Of a stretch of 64,000 bases of DNA, positions 1 through 8,635 are shown one piece after another (the stretch's first letter is position 1; each line of letters starts with the position of its first letter). A program made the position numbers and the translations under genes. Source of the stretch: Microbacterium sp. AB (GTDB lineage: Bacteria > Actinomycetota > Actinomycetes > Actinomycetales > Microbacteriaceae). The notes below the pieces were generated by a model. That model made no database searches. It was not told the origin of the DNA and was given only the letters and a program-made list of their open reading frames with translations. Location of the stretch: contig NZ_CP118157.1 of the NCBI RefSeq assembly GCF_032878875.1, forward strand, positions 2,170,001 to 2,234,000, written 5' to 3'.

Positions 1-201
1 CATCGTGCGCAGCACCTCGAAGCCGTCCATCCCGGGGAGCCCGACGTCCAGCAGCACGAGGTCGAAGTCCACGGTGCGCACGAGCTCCAGCGCCTCGTCG
101 CCGCGCTCGGAGCGATCGGTCGTGTAGCCCGCGGCCCGCAGCCCCTTGTCGACGAACGTCGCGATCCGCTCCTCGTCCTCGACGATGAGAATCCTGCCCA
201 T
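1..201 (-). CDS. Response regulator, OmpR-type (3' part cut off by window edge)
   Basis: The first 67 residues of a two-component response regulator are visible; the rest lies beyond the window. The receiver domain begins MGRILIVEDEERIATFVDKG. The acidic pocket is at E8/D9 and the phospho-acceptor is D52 in LVLLDVGLPGMDG. The ATG overlaps the TGA of the upstream histidine kinase gene (TGATG), so the two are translationally coupled and almost certainly a cognate pair. The DNA-binding domain is not visible, so the OmpR class is inferred only from the kinase partner and the receiver sequence. Confidence 0.9.
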   Translation of the reverse strand, partial: MGRILIVEDEERIATFVDKGLRAAGYTTDRSERGDEALELVRTVDFDLVLLDVGLPGMDGFEVLRTM

Positions 202-1703
202 CAGCTTCCCCTCTCCTCCGTGGCTCCGTCATGCGCGCGCTCGTCGCCCGCGGGCACGCCGTCGCGCGGGAGGACCATCGTGAACGTCGATCCGCGTCCC
301 ACCTCGGTGTCGAGGTCCACATGCCCTCCGTGCGCGCGAACGAGCGCCTGCACGATCGCCAGTCCCAGGCCGGAGCCCGCGACCCCCCGGCTCGCCTCGG
401 CACGACCGAAGCGCTCGAAGATCCTCGCTCGCGCCGCCTCGGGGATGCCGGGCCCCTCGTCGGCGACCCAGAGGCTCACCTCGTCGCTGCGCACGGCGCT
501 GCCGATCTCGATCCGGTCGCCGGGCGCGGAGTGCTTGGCGGCGTTGTCCGCCAGCTGGAGCCAGGCCTGGGTGACACGGGTGGGATCCAGCACGGCCTCG
601 CCCGCGGCGACCGAGCCGAGCGCCCACTCGCGGCCGGGGATGACGCGCACCTTCTCGAACACGTGCCGCGTGAGGCCTCCGACGTCGACACGCTGCGGCC
701 GGTGCGCGGCCGCGCGCTCCGCCTCGGCGAGGTGCGCGATCTGGGCGATGAGATCCGACATCCGGTCCAGCTCGTCGATGACGAGGGCGCGCGTCTGCTC
801 CACGTCCGCCGGATCGTCCGCGTCCACGAGCTCGAGGTGACCCCGCACGATCGTCACGGGAGTGGCGAGCTCATGGCGCACGTCGTTGACGATGCGCCGC
901 TGGCTGCGGAACGCCTCCTCCAGGCGCGCGATCATCGCGTTGATCGTCTCGGTGAGCTCGGACAGGTCGTCGTTGCCCGTGACGGGGATGCGCTCGTCGA
1001 GCGCTCCCGCCGTGATACGCGCCGCGGTGGTCCTCAGCTCGCGGACGGGCTGCAGGAGCCGGCCGGCGACGAACCAGCCGACGAGCGCGACGACGACGAC
1101 GACGCCGCTCGCGACCCACGCGTAGAGGGCCATGACGGATTCGAGATCGGCCAGTCGCGCGTCCACCGCGATCGCCGAGACGAAGAGACCCGCCGACGCG
1201 GACTCCTCCGTCGAGAGCGTGATGGCGAGGTAGCGGACCGTCTCCCCGCCGAGCGTCGCCGTGCCGATCTCCGTGCCGCCGCCGGTGGCCATCACGTCCG
1301 CCGTGAAGGCCACCTCGTCGAGGTCGAGGTACGTCGCGACGCCGGGCCGGTAGCGCGCCTCCCCGTCGACGATCCCGAGGGTCCCCCCGTCCAGGGGCGG
1401 AGGGATGACCCGCACGACCTCGTAGACGAGCTGCTCCGTGTCCGCGAAGCTGGGGGTGGCAACCGGAGCCTGCTCGCTCTCGCCCGCCCCCTCCTGCGAG
1501 GCATCCGGGCCCGTCCCCGTGATGAGCGCCTGCACGCTCGTGTACTCCTGCCGGAGCTCGTCGTCGATCGCGACGATCACCCTGGTGCGCTGGAGGAGGA
1601 ACGCGCTCCCGCCCGCGACGATGAGCCCGAGCGCGGTGACCAGGAGGATCGCGGCGAGGATCCGGACCCGGACCGGGGTGCGTCGCCGTCGGACCAGGGC
1701 CAT
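201..1703 (-). CDS. Two-component sensor histidine kinase
   Basis: This 500-residue membrane kinase senses a signal outside the cell and phosphorylates the response regulator encoded just after it. Order of parts: cationic N-terminus and first membrane helix at about 13-37; extracytoplasmic loop to about 190; second helix at about 190-213; HAMP to about 262; HisKA with His277 in DVRHELATPVT; HATPase_c with the N box (DNAAKHS), G1 (DEGPGIP) and G2 (GSGLGLAIVQALVRAHGG). All catalytic boxes are present. It starts only 9 nt after the stop of the CoA-binding protein gene, so it may be read through from the sulfur-metabolism run upstream. The signal sensed cannot be told from the sequence. Confidence 0.93.
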   Translation of the reverse strand: MALVRRRRTPVRVRILAAILLVTALGLIVAGGSAFLLQRTRVIVAIDDELRQEYTSVQALITGTGPDASQEGAGESEQAPVATPSFADTEQLVYEVVRVIPPPLDGGTLGIVDGEARYRPGVATYLDLDEVAFTADVMATGGGTEIGTATLGGETVRYLAITLSTEESASAGLFVSAIAVDARLADLESVMALYAWVASGVVVVVALVGWFVAGRLLQPVRELRTTAARITAGALDERIPVTGNDDLSELTETINAMIARLEEAFRSQRRIVNDVRHELATPVTIVRGHLELVDADDPADVEQTRALVIDELDRMSDLIAQIAHLAEAERAAAHRPQRVDVGGLTRHVFEKVRVIPGREWALGSVAAGEAVLDPTRVTQAWLQLADNAAKHSAPGDRIEIGSAVRSDEVSLWVADEGPGIPEAARARIFERFGRAEASRGVAGSGLGLAIVQALVRAHGGHVDLDTEVGRGSTFTMVLPRDGVPAGDERAHDGATEERGS

Positions 1704-1712
1704 CCGACGACC

Positions 1713-2270
1713 CTAGCGGCTGAGCAGCTGGCGCTTCGAGCTGATGACGCCCGTGTCGAAGCCCGCGAGGTGCAGGCCGCCGTGGAACCGGGCGTGCTCG
1801 ATCTTGACGCAGCGGTCCATGACGACCGACAGGCCGGCGCCCTCGGCGAGCCGCGCTGCCTCCTCGTTCCACGAGCCGAGCTGGAGCCACAGCGTCTTCG
1901 CGCCCGCGTCCACGGCCTCCTGCGCGACGCCGGGCAGGTCGTCGTGCTTGCGGAAGACGTCGACGAGGTCGGGCACGACGGGCAGGTCGGCCAACGACGC
2001 GTACACCGGTCGCCCGAGGATCTCGTCGGCACGGGGGTTCACGAAGTAGACGTCGTAGGGCGAGCTCGACAGGAGGTACGTGGCGACGAAGTAGCTCGCG
2101 CGCGCGGGATTGCTCGAGGCGCCGACGATGGCGATCGACCTCGTGCGGCGCAGGATGGCGAACCTCTCCTGCTGGTCCGGGCCGGTCCACGTCCTGCCGG
2201 GCGCGACGGGCGTCCCCGGCACGGCGCAGGCGTCCGCCGGCGCCGCGGGGATCTCGCAGGCGTCGCTCAT
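1713..2270 (-). CDS. CoA-binding domain protein (YccU type)
   Basis: A 185-residue Rossmann-fold protein of the CoA_binding_2 family. The nucleotide-binding loop is in SIAIVGASSNPARASY, and the C-terminal half carries the family features KTLWLQLGSWNEEA and VVMDRCVKIEHARF. The start at 2270 is set by an ATGA overlap with the stop of the upstream sulfhydrylase gene, which argues for coupled translation. Family members bind CoA in structural studies but their role is not settled. Here the link with acetyl-CoA synthetase and a sulfhydrylase that uses an acetylated substrate makes a role in CoA or acetyl-CoA handling plausible, as inference only. Confidence 0.85.
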   Translation of the reverse strand: MSDACEIPAAPADACAVPGTPVAPGRTWTGPDQQERFAILRRTRSIAIVGASSNPARASYFVATYLLSSSPYDVYFVNPRADEILGRPVYASLADLPVVPDLVDVFRKHDDLPGVAQEAVDAGAKTLWLQLGSWNEEAARLAEGAGLSVVMDRCVKIEHARFHGGLHLAGFDTGVISSKRQLLSR

Positions 2271-3604
2271 CGTGTCGCTCCCGTCGCCTGCGTGAGGGCC
2301 TGGTCGAGATCCCAGATGATGTCCTCGGCGTCCTCGATGCCCACGGAGATGCGGATGAGGTCCGCCGGCACGCCCGCAGCCACGAGCTGCGCGGGTGCGA
2401 GCTGCTGGTGCGTCGTGGAGGCGGGATGGATGACGAGCGTCCGCGCGTCGCCGATGTTCGCGAGGTGCGAGGCGAGCTGCAGGCTCTCGATGACGGACTC
2501 GCCCGTGCGGCGAGCGGCGATGAGGCGCTCGCCCTCGGTCGCGAACTCGCCGGACGGCCTCACGCCGAACGCGAAGACCGATCCCGGTCCGAGCGGCAGG
2601 TACTTCGCGGCGCGCTCGCGGTGCGGGTGACCGTCGAGGCCCGCCCACGTGACGAAGGAGACCCTCGGGTCGCCGTCGAGCCATTCCGCGACGACGCGCG
2701 CGTTGGCGAGGTGCGCGTCGATCCGCTGCGGCAGCGTCTCGACGCCCTGCAGGAGGGCGAACGCCGCCTGCGGGCTGAGCGCCGGGCCGATGTCGCGCAG
2801 CTGCTCGGAGCGGAGCTTGGTGAGGAAGCCGTACTCGCCGAAGTTGTCCCACCAGCGGATGCCGCCGTACGACGGCACGGGCTCGGTCATCTGCGGGAAC
2901 TTGCCGTTCCCCCAGTCGAACGCGCCCTTCTCGACGACGACGCCGCCGAGGGTCGTGCCGTGTCCGCCCAGGAACTTGGTCACGGAGTGGATGACGATGT
3001 CGGCCCCGTGCTCGAGCGGACGGGCGAGATACGGCGTCGCGAGCGTCGCGTCGACGACGAGGGGCACGCCGGCGTCGTGGGCGACGGCGGCGAGGCCCTC
3101 GATGTCGGCGATCTCGCCGGAGGGGTTGCCGATCATCTCGACGTAGACGACCTTCGTCTCGGGCCGGATCGCCGCGGCGTAGTCGGCGGGGTCGGTCGAC
3201 GGCACGAACGTCGTCTCGACGCCGAAGCGCCGCAGCGTCACGTCGAGCTGGGTGACGGTGCCGCCGTAGAGCTGCGCCGATGCGACGACGTGGTCGCCCG
3301 ATCCGACGAGAGCGGCGAAGGTGATGAACTCGGCGCTCATTCCCGACGCCGTCGCGACGGCGCCGATGCCGCCCTCGAGCGAGGCGAGGCGCTCCTCGAG
3401 TGCGGCCACGGTCGGGTTGCCGATGCGCGAGTAGATGTTGCCGTACTTCTGCAGCGCGAACAGGTTGGCCGCATCCGCCGCGTCGTCGAAGACGAACGAC
3501 GTGGTCTGGTAGATGGGCACCGCCCGCGCTCCCGTGGCGGCGTCGGGGGTCCCTCCGGCGTGCAGGGCGCGGGTGCGGAACCCGAAGCGGTGTTCTTCCG
3601 TCAT
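2267..3604 (-). CDS. metY: O-acetylhomoserine sulfhydrylase (aminocarboxypropyltransferase)
   Basis: A 445-residue PLP enzyme of the Cys/Met metabolism family that makes homocysteine from O-acetylhomoserine and sulfide in methionine synthesis. The PLP-binding lysine is Lys210 in HSVTKFLGGHGTTLGG, and the N-terminal TTSFVFDDAADAANLFALQ and YSRIGNPTVAALEERLASL segments are typical of the MetY branch. The length fits MetY rather than the shorter cystathionine synthases. A good ribosome site (AAGGAAG) precedes the ATG. It lies 51 nt after the acetyl-CoA synthetase gene and overlaps the CoA-binding gene by 4 nt (ATGA). Homoserine acetyltransferase (metX) is not in this window. Confidence 0.93.
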   Translation of the reverse strand: MTEEHRFGFRTRALHAGGTPDAATGARAVPIYQTTSFVFDDAADAANLFALQKYGNIYSRIGNPTVAALEERLASLEGGIGAVATASGMSAEFITFAALVGSGDHVVASAQLYGGTVTQLDVTLRRFGVETTFVPSTDPADYAAAIRPETKVVYVEMIGNPSGEIADIEGLAAVAHDAGVPLVVDATLATPYLARPLEHGADIVIHSVTKFLGGHGTTLGGVVVEKGAFDWGNGKFPQMTEPVPSYGGIRWWDNFGEYGFLTKLRSEQLRDIGPALSPQAAFALLQGVETLPQRIDAHLANARVVAEWLDGDPRVSFVTWAGLDGHPHRERAAKYLPLGPGSVFAFGVRPSGEFATEGERLIAARRTGESVIESLQLASHLANIGDARTLVIHPASTTHQQLAPAQLVAAGVPADLIRISVGIEDAEDIIWDLDQALTQATGATR

Positions 3605-3655
3605 GTCTTCCTTACTGCTGTGTCGGCGCTCCCGGGCCGGCGCGAGGCACCGGGC

Positions 3656-5668
3656 TCACGCCGAGGCGAGGACCTGCGCGATGCCGTCGACGGCCCAGGG
3701 GTTCTGCAGCGACGTCGTGTCGCCGAGGGGCCGAGGCTCGCGTCCCGCTCGTCTGTCCTGCTCAGCCTCCCACAGCTGGGCGAGCAGCCGGCGCAGGATC
3801 TTGCCCGAGCGGGTCTTGGGGAGCTCGGGGACGACGTAGACGTGCCGCGGCTTCGCGACGGGTCCGATCTCGCGTGCCACCTGGGCGCGCAGGTCGTCCG
3901 CCGTCGCCTCCGCGGCGCCCGACGGCACGACGAAGGCCGCCACCGCCTGTCCCGTGAGGGCGTCCGGCACACCGGCCGACCCGGCCTCGCCGACCGACGG
4001 GTGGGCGACGAGCGCCGACTCGATCTCGATCGTGGAGAGGCGGTGGCCCGACACGTTGACGACGTCGTCGAGCCGGCCGAGGATCCAGACGTAGCCGTCG
4101 ACGTCGCGCGTGGCGCCGTCGCCCGCGACGTAGAAGCCGCCGTGCGCGCCGCGCCCCGCGTAGGCGGCCCAGTACGAGTCGCGGTAGCGCTCGGGGTCGC
4201 CCCACACCGTCCGCGCCATCCCGGGCCACGGACGACGCACGACGAGCGTCCCGGAACGACCGGGGGCGACCTCGTCGCCGTTCTCGTCGACGACGGCCGC
4301 ATCGATCCCCGGCAGGGCGACGGTGGCCGATCCTGGCTTGAGCGGCGTGACGCCCGGGAGCGGCACGATCATCGCCGCGCCCGTCTCCGACTGCCACCAC
4401 GTGTCGACGACCGGGGTCTCGTCGCGGCCGTAGTTGCGCCGGAACCACACCCACGCCTCGGGGTTGATGGCCTCGCCGACCGTTCCGAGCAGGCGGAGGG
4501 TCGACAGGTCGTGCCCGGAAGGGAGATCGTCCCCGAACCACGTCATGAACGTGCGGATGAGCGTGGGCGCCGTGTAGTAGACGGTCACGCCGTAGCGCTC
4601 GATGATCTCGAGGTGGCGCTCGCGATGCGGGGTGTCGGGCGTGCCCTCGTAGATGACCTGCGTGAGGCCGTTGGAGAGCGGCCCGTAGATCTCGTACGTG
4701 TGCGCCGTCACCCACGCGAGGTCGGCCGTGCACCAGTGGACGTCGTCGGGCTTGGCGTCGAAGTGCGCCCAGTGCGCCCAGCTCGCGTGCGCGAGGTATC
4801 CGCCGGAGGTGTGGACGAGGCCCTTCGGCTTCCCCGTCGTGCCCGAGGTGTAGATGACGAAGAGCGGATGCTCGGCGTCGAACGGCTGCGGCTCGTGCAC
4901 GTCGGAGGCCGTGTCGACGACGTCGTGCCACCACACGTCACGGCCCTCCGTCCACGGCACGTCCTGTCCCGTGCGGCGCAGCACGAGGACGTGCTCGACG
5001 TGCGGCAGGCCGGCTGCGGCCCGATCGGCGGCCGACTTGACCTCGACGGCCTTGCCCCGGCGGAACTGGCCGTCGGTCGTGACGAGCAGCTTGGCGCCCG
5101 TGTCCTCGAGGCGGAAGCGCACGGCCTCCGCCGAGAATCCCCCGAAGACGAGGGAGTGCACGGCGCCGATGCGGGCGCAGGCCAGCGCGATGACGACCGT
5201 CTCGACGAGAACCGGCAGGTACACGACGACCCGGTCGCCGGGGCCGATGCCGAGGGAGAGCAGGCCGTTCGCCGCCTGCGACACGCGGCGCCGGAGATCG
5301 GCGTAGGTGACGGTGTCCCGGTCGCCCGGCTCGCCCTCGAAGTGCAGCGCGACCTTCTCGCCGCGTCCGGCGTCCACATGCCGGTCGACGCAGTTGTAGG
5401 CGACGTTGAGCCGCCCGCCGACGAACCACCGTGCGGCGGGGACCGTCAGCTCGCCGTCGGCGCGGCGCACGGGCGGCTCCCACTCGTGCGCGGTGTGCCA
5501 GGGCTCGGCCCAGGCGAGACGCCGGGCCGCGTCCTCCCAGAACGCGACGGGATCGGCGGCGGCGCGGGCGTAGACCTCTGCCGTGACGTTGGCCTGCGCC
5601 GCGAAAGCCTCGGACGGCGGGTAGACGCGGCTCTCGACGAGACGCGCCTCGGCGTCGACGGTGGTCAT
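3656..5668 (-). CDS. acs: Acetyl-CoA synthetase (AMP-forming)
   Basis: A 670-residue adenylate-forming enzyme that activates acetate to acetyl-CoA through acetyl-AMP. The P-loop-like motif is VIYTSGTTGKPKGLVHTSGG, followed by the core WWQSETGA motif and the C-terminal domain. The conserved acetylatable lysine is Lys623 in LPKTRSGKILRR. Length matches Acs (about 650). The start MTTVDAEARL at 5668 lies 2 nt after the stop of the ABC permease gene, so the longer reading frame upstream is a shadow. Its place inside a sulfonate-uptake/sulfhydrylase run is unusual for acs. Whether it prefers acetate cannot be seen from the sequence, though the family match is close. Confidence 0.93.
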   Translation of the reverse strand: MTTVDAEARLVESRVYPPSEAFAAQANVTAEVYARAAADPVAFWEDAARRLAWAEPWHTAHEWEPPVRRADGELTVPAARWFVGGRLNVAYNCVDRHVDAGRGEKVALHFEGEPGDRDTVTYADLRRRVSQAANGLLSLGIGPGDRVVVYLPVLVETVVIALACARIGAVHSLVFGGFSAEAVRFRLEDTGAKLLVTTDGQFRRGKAVEVKSAADRAAAGLPHVEHVLVLRRTGQDVPWTEGRDVWWHDVVDTASDVHEPQPFDAEHPLFVIYTSGTTGKPKGLVHTSGGYLAHASWAHWAHFDAKPDDVHWCTADLAWVTAHTYEIYGPLSNGLTQVIYEGTPDTPHRERHLEIIERYGVTVYYTAPTLIRTFMTWFGDDLPSGHDLSTLRLLGTVGEAINPEAWVWFRRNYGRDETPVVDTWWQSETGAAMIVPLPGVTPLKPGSATVALPGIDAAVVDENGDEVAPGRSGTLVVRRPWPGMARTVWGDPERYRDSYWAAYAGRGAHGGFYVAGDGATRDVDGYVWILGRLDDVVNVSGHRLSTIEIESALVAHPSVGEAGSAGVPDALTGQAVAAFVVPSGAAEATADDLRAQVAREIGPVAKPRHVYVVPELPKTRSGKILRRLLAQLWEAEQDRRAGREPRPLGDTTSLQNPWAVDGIAQVLASA

Positions 5669-5670
5669 GC

Positions 5671-6531
5671 TCACGCCCACTTCTTGAGGAGGTGCTTCTC
5701 GACGAGTCCGAGGAGCGCGTTCGTGATCGTGCCGAGCAGGGCGAGGAGCACGATGGCGAGGAGGATGCGGTCGACGCGCCCGGTGCTTTGCGAGTCCGTC
5801 AGCAGGAACCCGAGGCCCATCGACGAGGCGATGAGCTCGGCTGCGACGAGGAAGAGCCACGACTGCGCGAGGGCGAGGCGCAGGCCCGAGACGACCGACG
5901 GCACGACCGCGGGCAGCTGCACGGTGCGGAAGAGCGACCATCCGCGCAGGCTGAACGAGCGTCCCGCCTCGATGAGCTGCGGGTCGACGTGGCGCAGGGC
6001 CGCGGCCACGGTCGTGAAGACGGGGAAGAACGCGCCGATCGCGATGAGGGTGATCTTCGACTCCTCGCCGATCTGCATCCAGAGGATGAGGAGCGGCACC
6101 CACGCGAGGGACGGCACGGCGCGCACGGCCGACAGAGTCGGGCTCAGAAGCACGTCGCCGAGCTTCGAGAGGCCCACGACGGCCGCGACCGCGAGCCCGA
6201 GGACGGCGCCGATCGCGAAGCCGATGAGCACACGCTGCACCGAGATCGCGATGTGCGTCCACAGCTGGCCGGTCTCGGCGAGCTCGATCCCCGCCGTGAC
6301 GACCGCGGACGGAGCCGGCAGCCGGTACGGCGGGACGAGGCCGGACGTCGTGACGAGCTGCCAGGCGACGAGGAGGACGACGGGGAGGACGAGCCCGCCG
6401 GCCACGCGCACGGCGGTGCGATCCCAGAGCGAGCGCGTGGGGACGTCCGTCCGCCGACGCGCGCCCTTCGCGACGTCGAGCGTCTCCCGCGTGTCGGCCG
6501 GAACGACGACGCGCTGGTCGGGGACGGTCAC
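5671..6531 (-). CDS. ssuC: ABC transporter permease, SsuC/TauC type
   Basis: A 286-residue inner-membrane permease of the sulfonate/nitrate/taurine ABC family. It has about six hydrophobic helices and the cytoplasmic EAA-type loop (IEAGRSFSLRGWSLFRTVQL), which contacts the ATPase. The N-terminal 35 residues are polar, before the first helix. The start is a GTG at 6531 that overlaps the stop of the binding-protein gene (GTGA), so the long upstream extension of the frame is not coding. It pairs with the SsuA-like and SsuB-like proteins encoded immediately before it. The substrate class (alkanesulfonates or a related compound) comes from family and context, not from residues. Confidence 0.88.
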   Translation of the reverse strand: MTVPDQRVVVPADTRETLDVAKGARRRTDVPTRSLWDRTAVRVAGGLVLPVVLLVAWQLVTTSGLVPPYRLPAPSAVVTAGIELAETGQLWTHIAISVQRVLIGFAIGAVLGLAVAAVVGLSKLGDVLLSPTLSAVRAVPSLAWVPLLILWMQIGEESKITLIAIGAFFPVFTTVAAALRHVDPQLIEAGRSFSLRGWSLFRTVQLPAVVPSVVSGLRLALAQSWLFLVAAELIASSMGLGFLLTDSQSTGRVDRILLAIVLLALLGTITNALLGLVEKHLLKKWA

Positions 6532-7568
6532 TCGCCGTTCACCGCCCGCTCCGCGAACTCCGCGTTGACGATCGTGTCGAGGGCGGCGTCGACGGCCTCC
6601 TGGCCGCCCGACACGTCGCCCGACTCGGCGAGGACGGGGGCGATCTTCTCGAGCACGGCGATCTGGTCGTCGCCGGGGACGCCGCTCACGTCGAGGTTGG
6701 AGCGCTCGTCGATGACGGTCGTCGCCACCGCGATGTCGATGCCGGCGACGTCGGCGAGCAGCTGGGCCGTCTCCTCGGGGTTGTCGAGCGCCCAGACCCG
6801 CGCCTCCTCGTAGGCGTCGACGACGACCTGCGCGAGGTCGGGGTGGTTCTCGACGAAGTCCTCGGTGGCGTTGAGGAAGCCGTAGGTGTTGAAGTCGACG
6901 TTGCGGTAGAGGAGCTCGTCGCCCGACTCGACCTCGGCGGCCGCCATGATCGGGTCGAGACCCGCCCACGCGTCGACGGAGCCGCCGTCGAGAGCGGCGC
7001 GGCCGTCGGCGTGCTGCAGGTTCTGCACCTCGACGTCGTCGGCCGACAGGCCGACCTCCTCGAGCGCCTGCAGGAGGAAGAAGTAGGGGTCGGTGCCCTT
7101 CGTCGCCGCGATCGACGCGCCCGCGAGGTCCTCGACGGACGTGATGTCGCTGTCGGGGGTGACGACCAGCGCCGCCCACTCCGGCTGCGAGTAGATGTCG
7201 ATGACCTGGATGGGAGATCCGTTCGCGCGGGCGAGGAGCGCCGCGGAGCCCGCGGTCGAGCCGACGTCGATCGAGCCCGAGCGCAGCAGCTCGTTGGCCT
7301 TGTTCGACCCCGCCGACTGCACCCATTCGACGGCGACGTCGTCGCCGACGGCGTCCTCGATGAGACCCTGGTCGCGGACGACGAGGCTCAGCGGGTTGTA
7401 GGTGGCGTAGTCGATCGTCAGGGTGTCGGCCGACCACTCGCCGGAGTCGGCGCTCGCGCTGTCCGACGAGGCGTCGGCGTTCTCGCCCGCGACGCAGCCC
7501 GTGGCGGTGAGCAGCATCGCTCCGGCGATCGCGATCGCGGGGGCTGTACGACGGATGGCGGTGCTCAT
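6528..7568 (-). CDS. ssuA: Sulfonate-type ABC transporter substrate-binding lipoprotein
   Basis: A 346-residue secreted binding protein of the SsuA/TauA/NrtA family. The signal peptide runs over residues 1-24 and ends in a lipobox with lipidated Cys25 (LLTATGC), followed by an acidic, serine-rich linker (EWSADTLTIDYATYNPLSLV begins the mature fold). The family hallmark AATKGTDPYFFLLQALEEVG is present. The ATG overlaps the stop of the ATPase gene by ATGA, and its own stop overlaps the permease start. Family members bind sulfonates, nitrate, taurine or thiamine-precursor-like compounds. The downstream sulfhydrylase favours a sulfur source here, as an inference. Confidence 0.88.
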   Translation of the reverse strand: MSTAIRRTAPAIAIAGAMLLTATGCVAGENADASSDSASADSGEWSADTLTIDYATYNPLSLVVRDQGLIEDAVGDDVAVEWVQSAGSNKANELLRSGSIDVGSTAGSAALLARANGSPIQVIDIYSQPEWAALVVTPDSDITSVEDLAGASIAATKGTDPYFFLLQALEEVGLSADDVEVQNLQHADGRAALDGGSVDAWAGLDPIMAAAEVESGDELLYRNVDFNTYGFLNATEDFVENHPDLAQVVVDAYEEARVWALDNPEETAQLLADVAGIDIAVATTVIDERSNLDVSGVPGDDQIAVLEKIAPVLAESGDVSGGQEAVDAALDTIVNAEFAERAVNGE

Positions 7569-8419
7569 CGGTTCTCCTGGAGAGTGTGGTGGGTTTCGAC
7601 GCCGAGGCCTTTCAGCAGCTCGGCGCGGAGGTCCGCGAGCGCGCGGTCGGCGCGGTCGCGGGGACGGATGCCCGGCACGGCGATCGTGCGCGCGACGGAC
7701 GGCGCATCGTGATCCGTGCCGGCGTCGGCGAGAGACCGCAGCAGCAGCACCCGGTCGGCGAGATAGAGGGCCTCTTCGACGTCGTGGGTGACGAAGAGGA
7801 CGGTCGTGGGCTGCGCCGCGTGGATGTCGAGCAGGAGGTCCTGCATCCGGAGACGCGTCAGCGCGTCGAGGGCGCCGAACGGCTCATCGAGCAGCAGGAC
7901 GCGGGGATCGCGTGCGAGGGCCCGCGCCAGGGAGGCGCGCTGCGCCATCCCGCCCGAGACCTCGCGCGGACGCTGGTCGGCGGCGTGGTCGAGGCCGACG
8001 AGGTGGAGCAGCTCGCGGACGCGCTCCCGGCCCTCGCGCCTGTCCGCCTGCCGCGGCAGCCCGAGCTCGACGTTCTGCGCGAGCGTCCGCCAGGGAAGGA
8101 GCCGCGGCTCCTGGAAGGCGATCGCGGTGCGCTCGTCGGTGTCGGCGATGCCGGCGTCGCCGAGGCTGATGGCGCCGCTCGTCGGCGCGTCGAGGCCGCC
8201 GACGAGTCGGAGCAGGGTCGACTTGCCGCATCCGGACGGCCCGACGATGGCCACGATCTCGCCCGAGGCGAGCTCCACGTCGACGCCGCGGAGCACCTCT
8301 CGGTCCCCTCCGGCCATCGCGAACGTGCGGGCGATGCCCTCGAGCCGCACGGCGTTCGCGGCGCGCTCGGGTACGCCGGCACGGCGAGACGGAGCGAGCG
8401 AGGAGGGCATGCCCACCAT
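7565..8419 (-). CDS. ssuB: ABC transporter ATP-binding protein, SsuB type
   Basis: A 284-residue ATPase that drives the sulfonate-type importer. Walker A is GPSGCGKST, the Q loop AFQEPRLLPWRTL (typical of SsuB/TauB), the signature VSGGMAQR, Walker B LLLDEPFGALD and the H loop LFVTHDVEEAL. It is first in the run ssuB-ssuA-ssuC-acs. The start is uncertain: ATG at 8419 has TCCGGAA just upstream, and an in-frame ATG at 8410 is also possible. A still longer frame to 8485 looks non-coding. The stop overlaps the ssuA start by ATGA. The conventional gene order ssuBAC is kept. Confidence 0.87.
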   Translation of the reverse strand: MVGMPSSLAPSRRAGVPERAANAVRLEGIARTFAMAGGDREVLRGVDVELASGEIVAIVGPSGCGKSTLLRLVGGLDAPTSGAISLGDAGIADTDERTAIAFQEPRLLPWRTLAQNVELGLPRQADRREGRERVRELLHLVGLDHAADQRPREVSGGMAQRASLARALARDPRVLLLDEPFGALDALTRLRMQDLLLDIHAAQPTTVLFVTHDVEEALYLADRVLLLRSLADAGTDHDAPSVARTIAVPGIRPRDRADRALADLRAELLKGLGVETHHTLQENR

Positions 8420-8546
8420 CGTTCCGGAGGGCGCTGTCCGGATCGAAATCGCCCGTAACGGGCCGTCACATGACACGGGGAGCACGGCGATCTGTGGTTG
8501 ACAGGAAGGCTGCTCGTTTTTCCGTGCCGGCTGCTCCGCCCGCAGA

Positions 8547-8590
8547 ACGACCTCGGGGTCGGCTCCCGAAGGAGCCGACCCCGAGGTCGT
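8547..8590 (-). terminator. Perfect 20-bp inverted repeat after rpsA
   Basis: Positions 8547-8566 and 8571-8590 are exact reverse complements of 20 bases around a CGAA loop. The repeat sits 45 bases past the rpsA stop and before the ssuB start. No run of T follows on the minus strand, so this is the U-less (I-shaped) kind of terminator expected in actinobacteria. It should separate rpsA from the sulfur run. Confidence 0.75.
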
Positions 8591-8635
8591 GTGATCACGG
8601 TGTCGGCGGATCGGATCCGCCGGCCGTGACGGGTC

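Noticed and set aside
231..2630. Plus-strand open frame of 799 codons
   Set aside because: Antisense to the histidine kinase, CoA-binding and metY genes, with no recognisable domain.
2408..6568. Plus-strand open frame of 1386 codons
   Set aside because: It is the complement of metY, acs and ssuC. The translation is Arg/Asp/Val-rich with no domain, which is typical of antisense frames in GC-rich DNA.
8498..8503. TTGACA on the plus strand between ssuB and rpsA
   Set aside because: No -10 box at a proper distance and no plus-strand gene follows.
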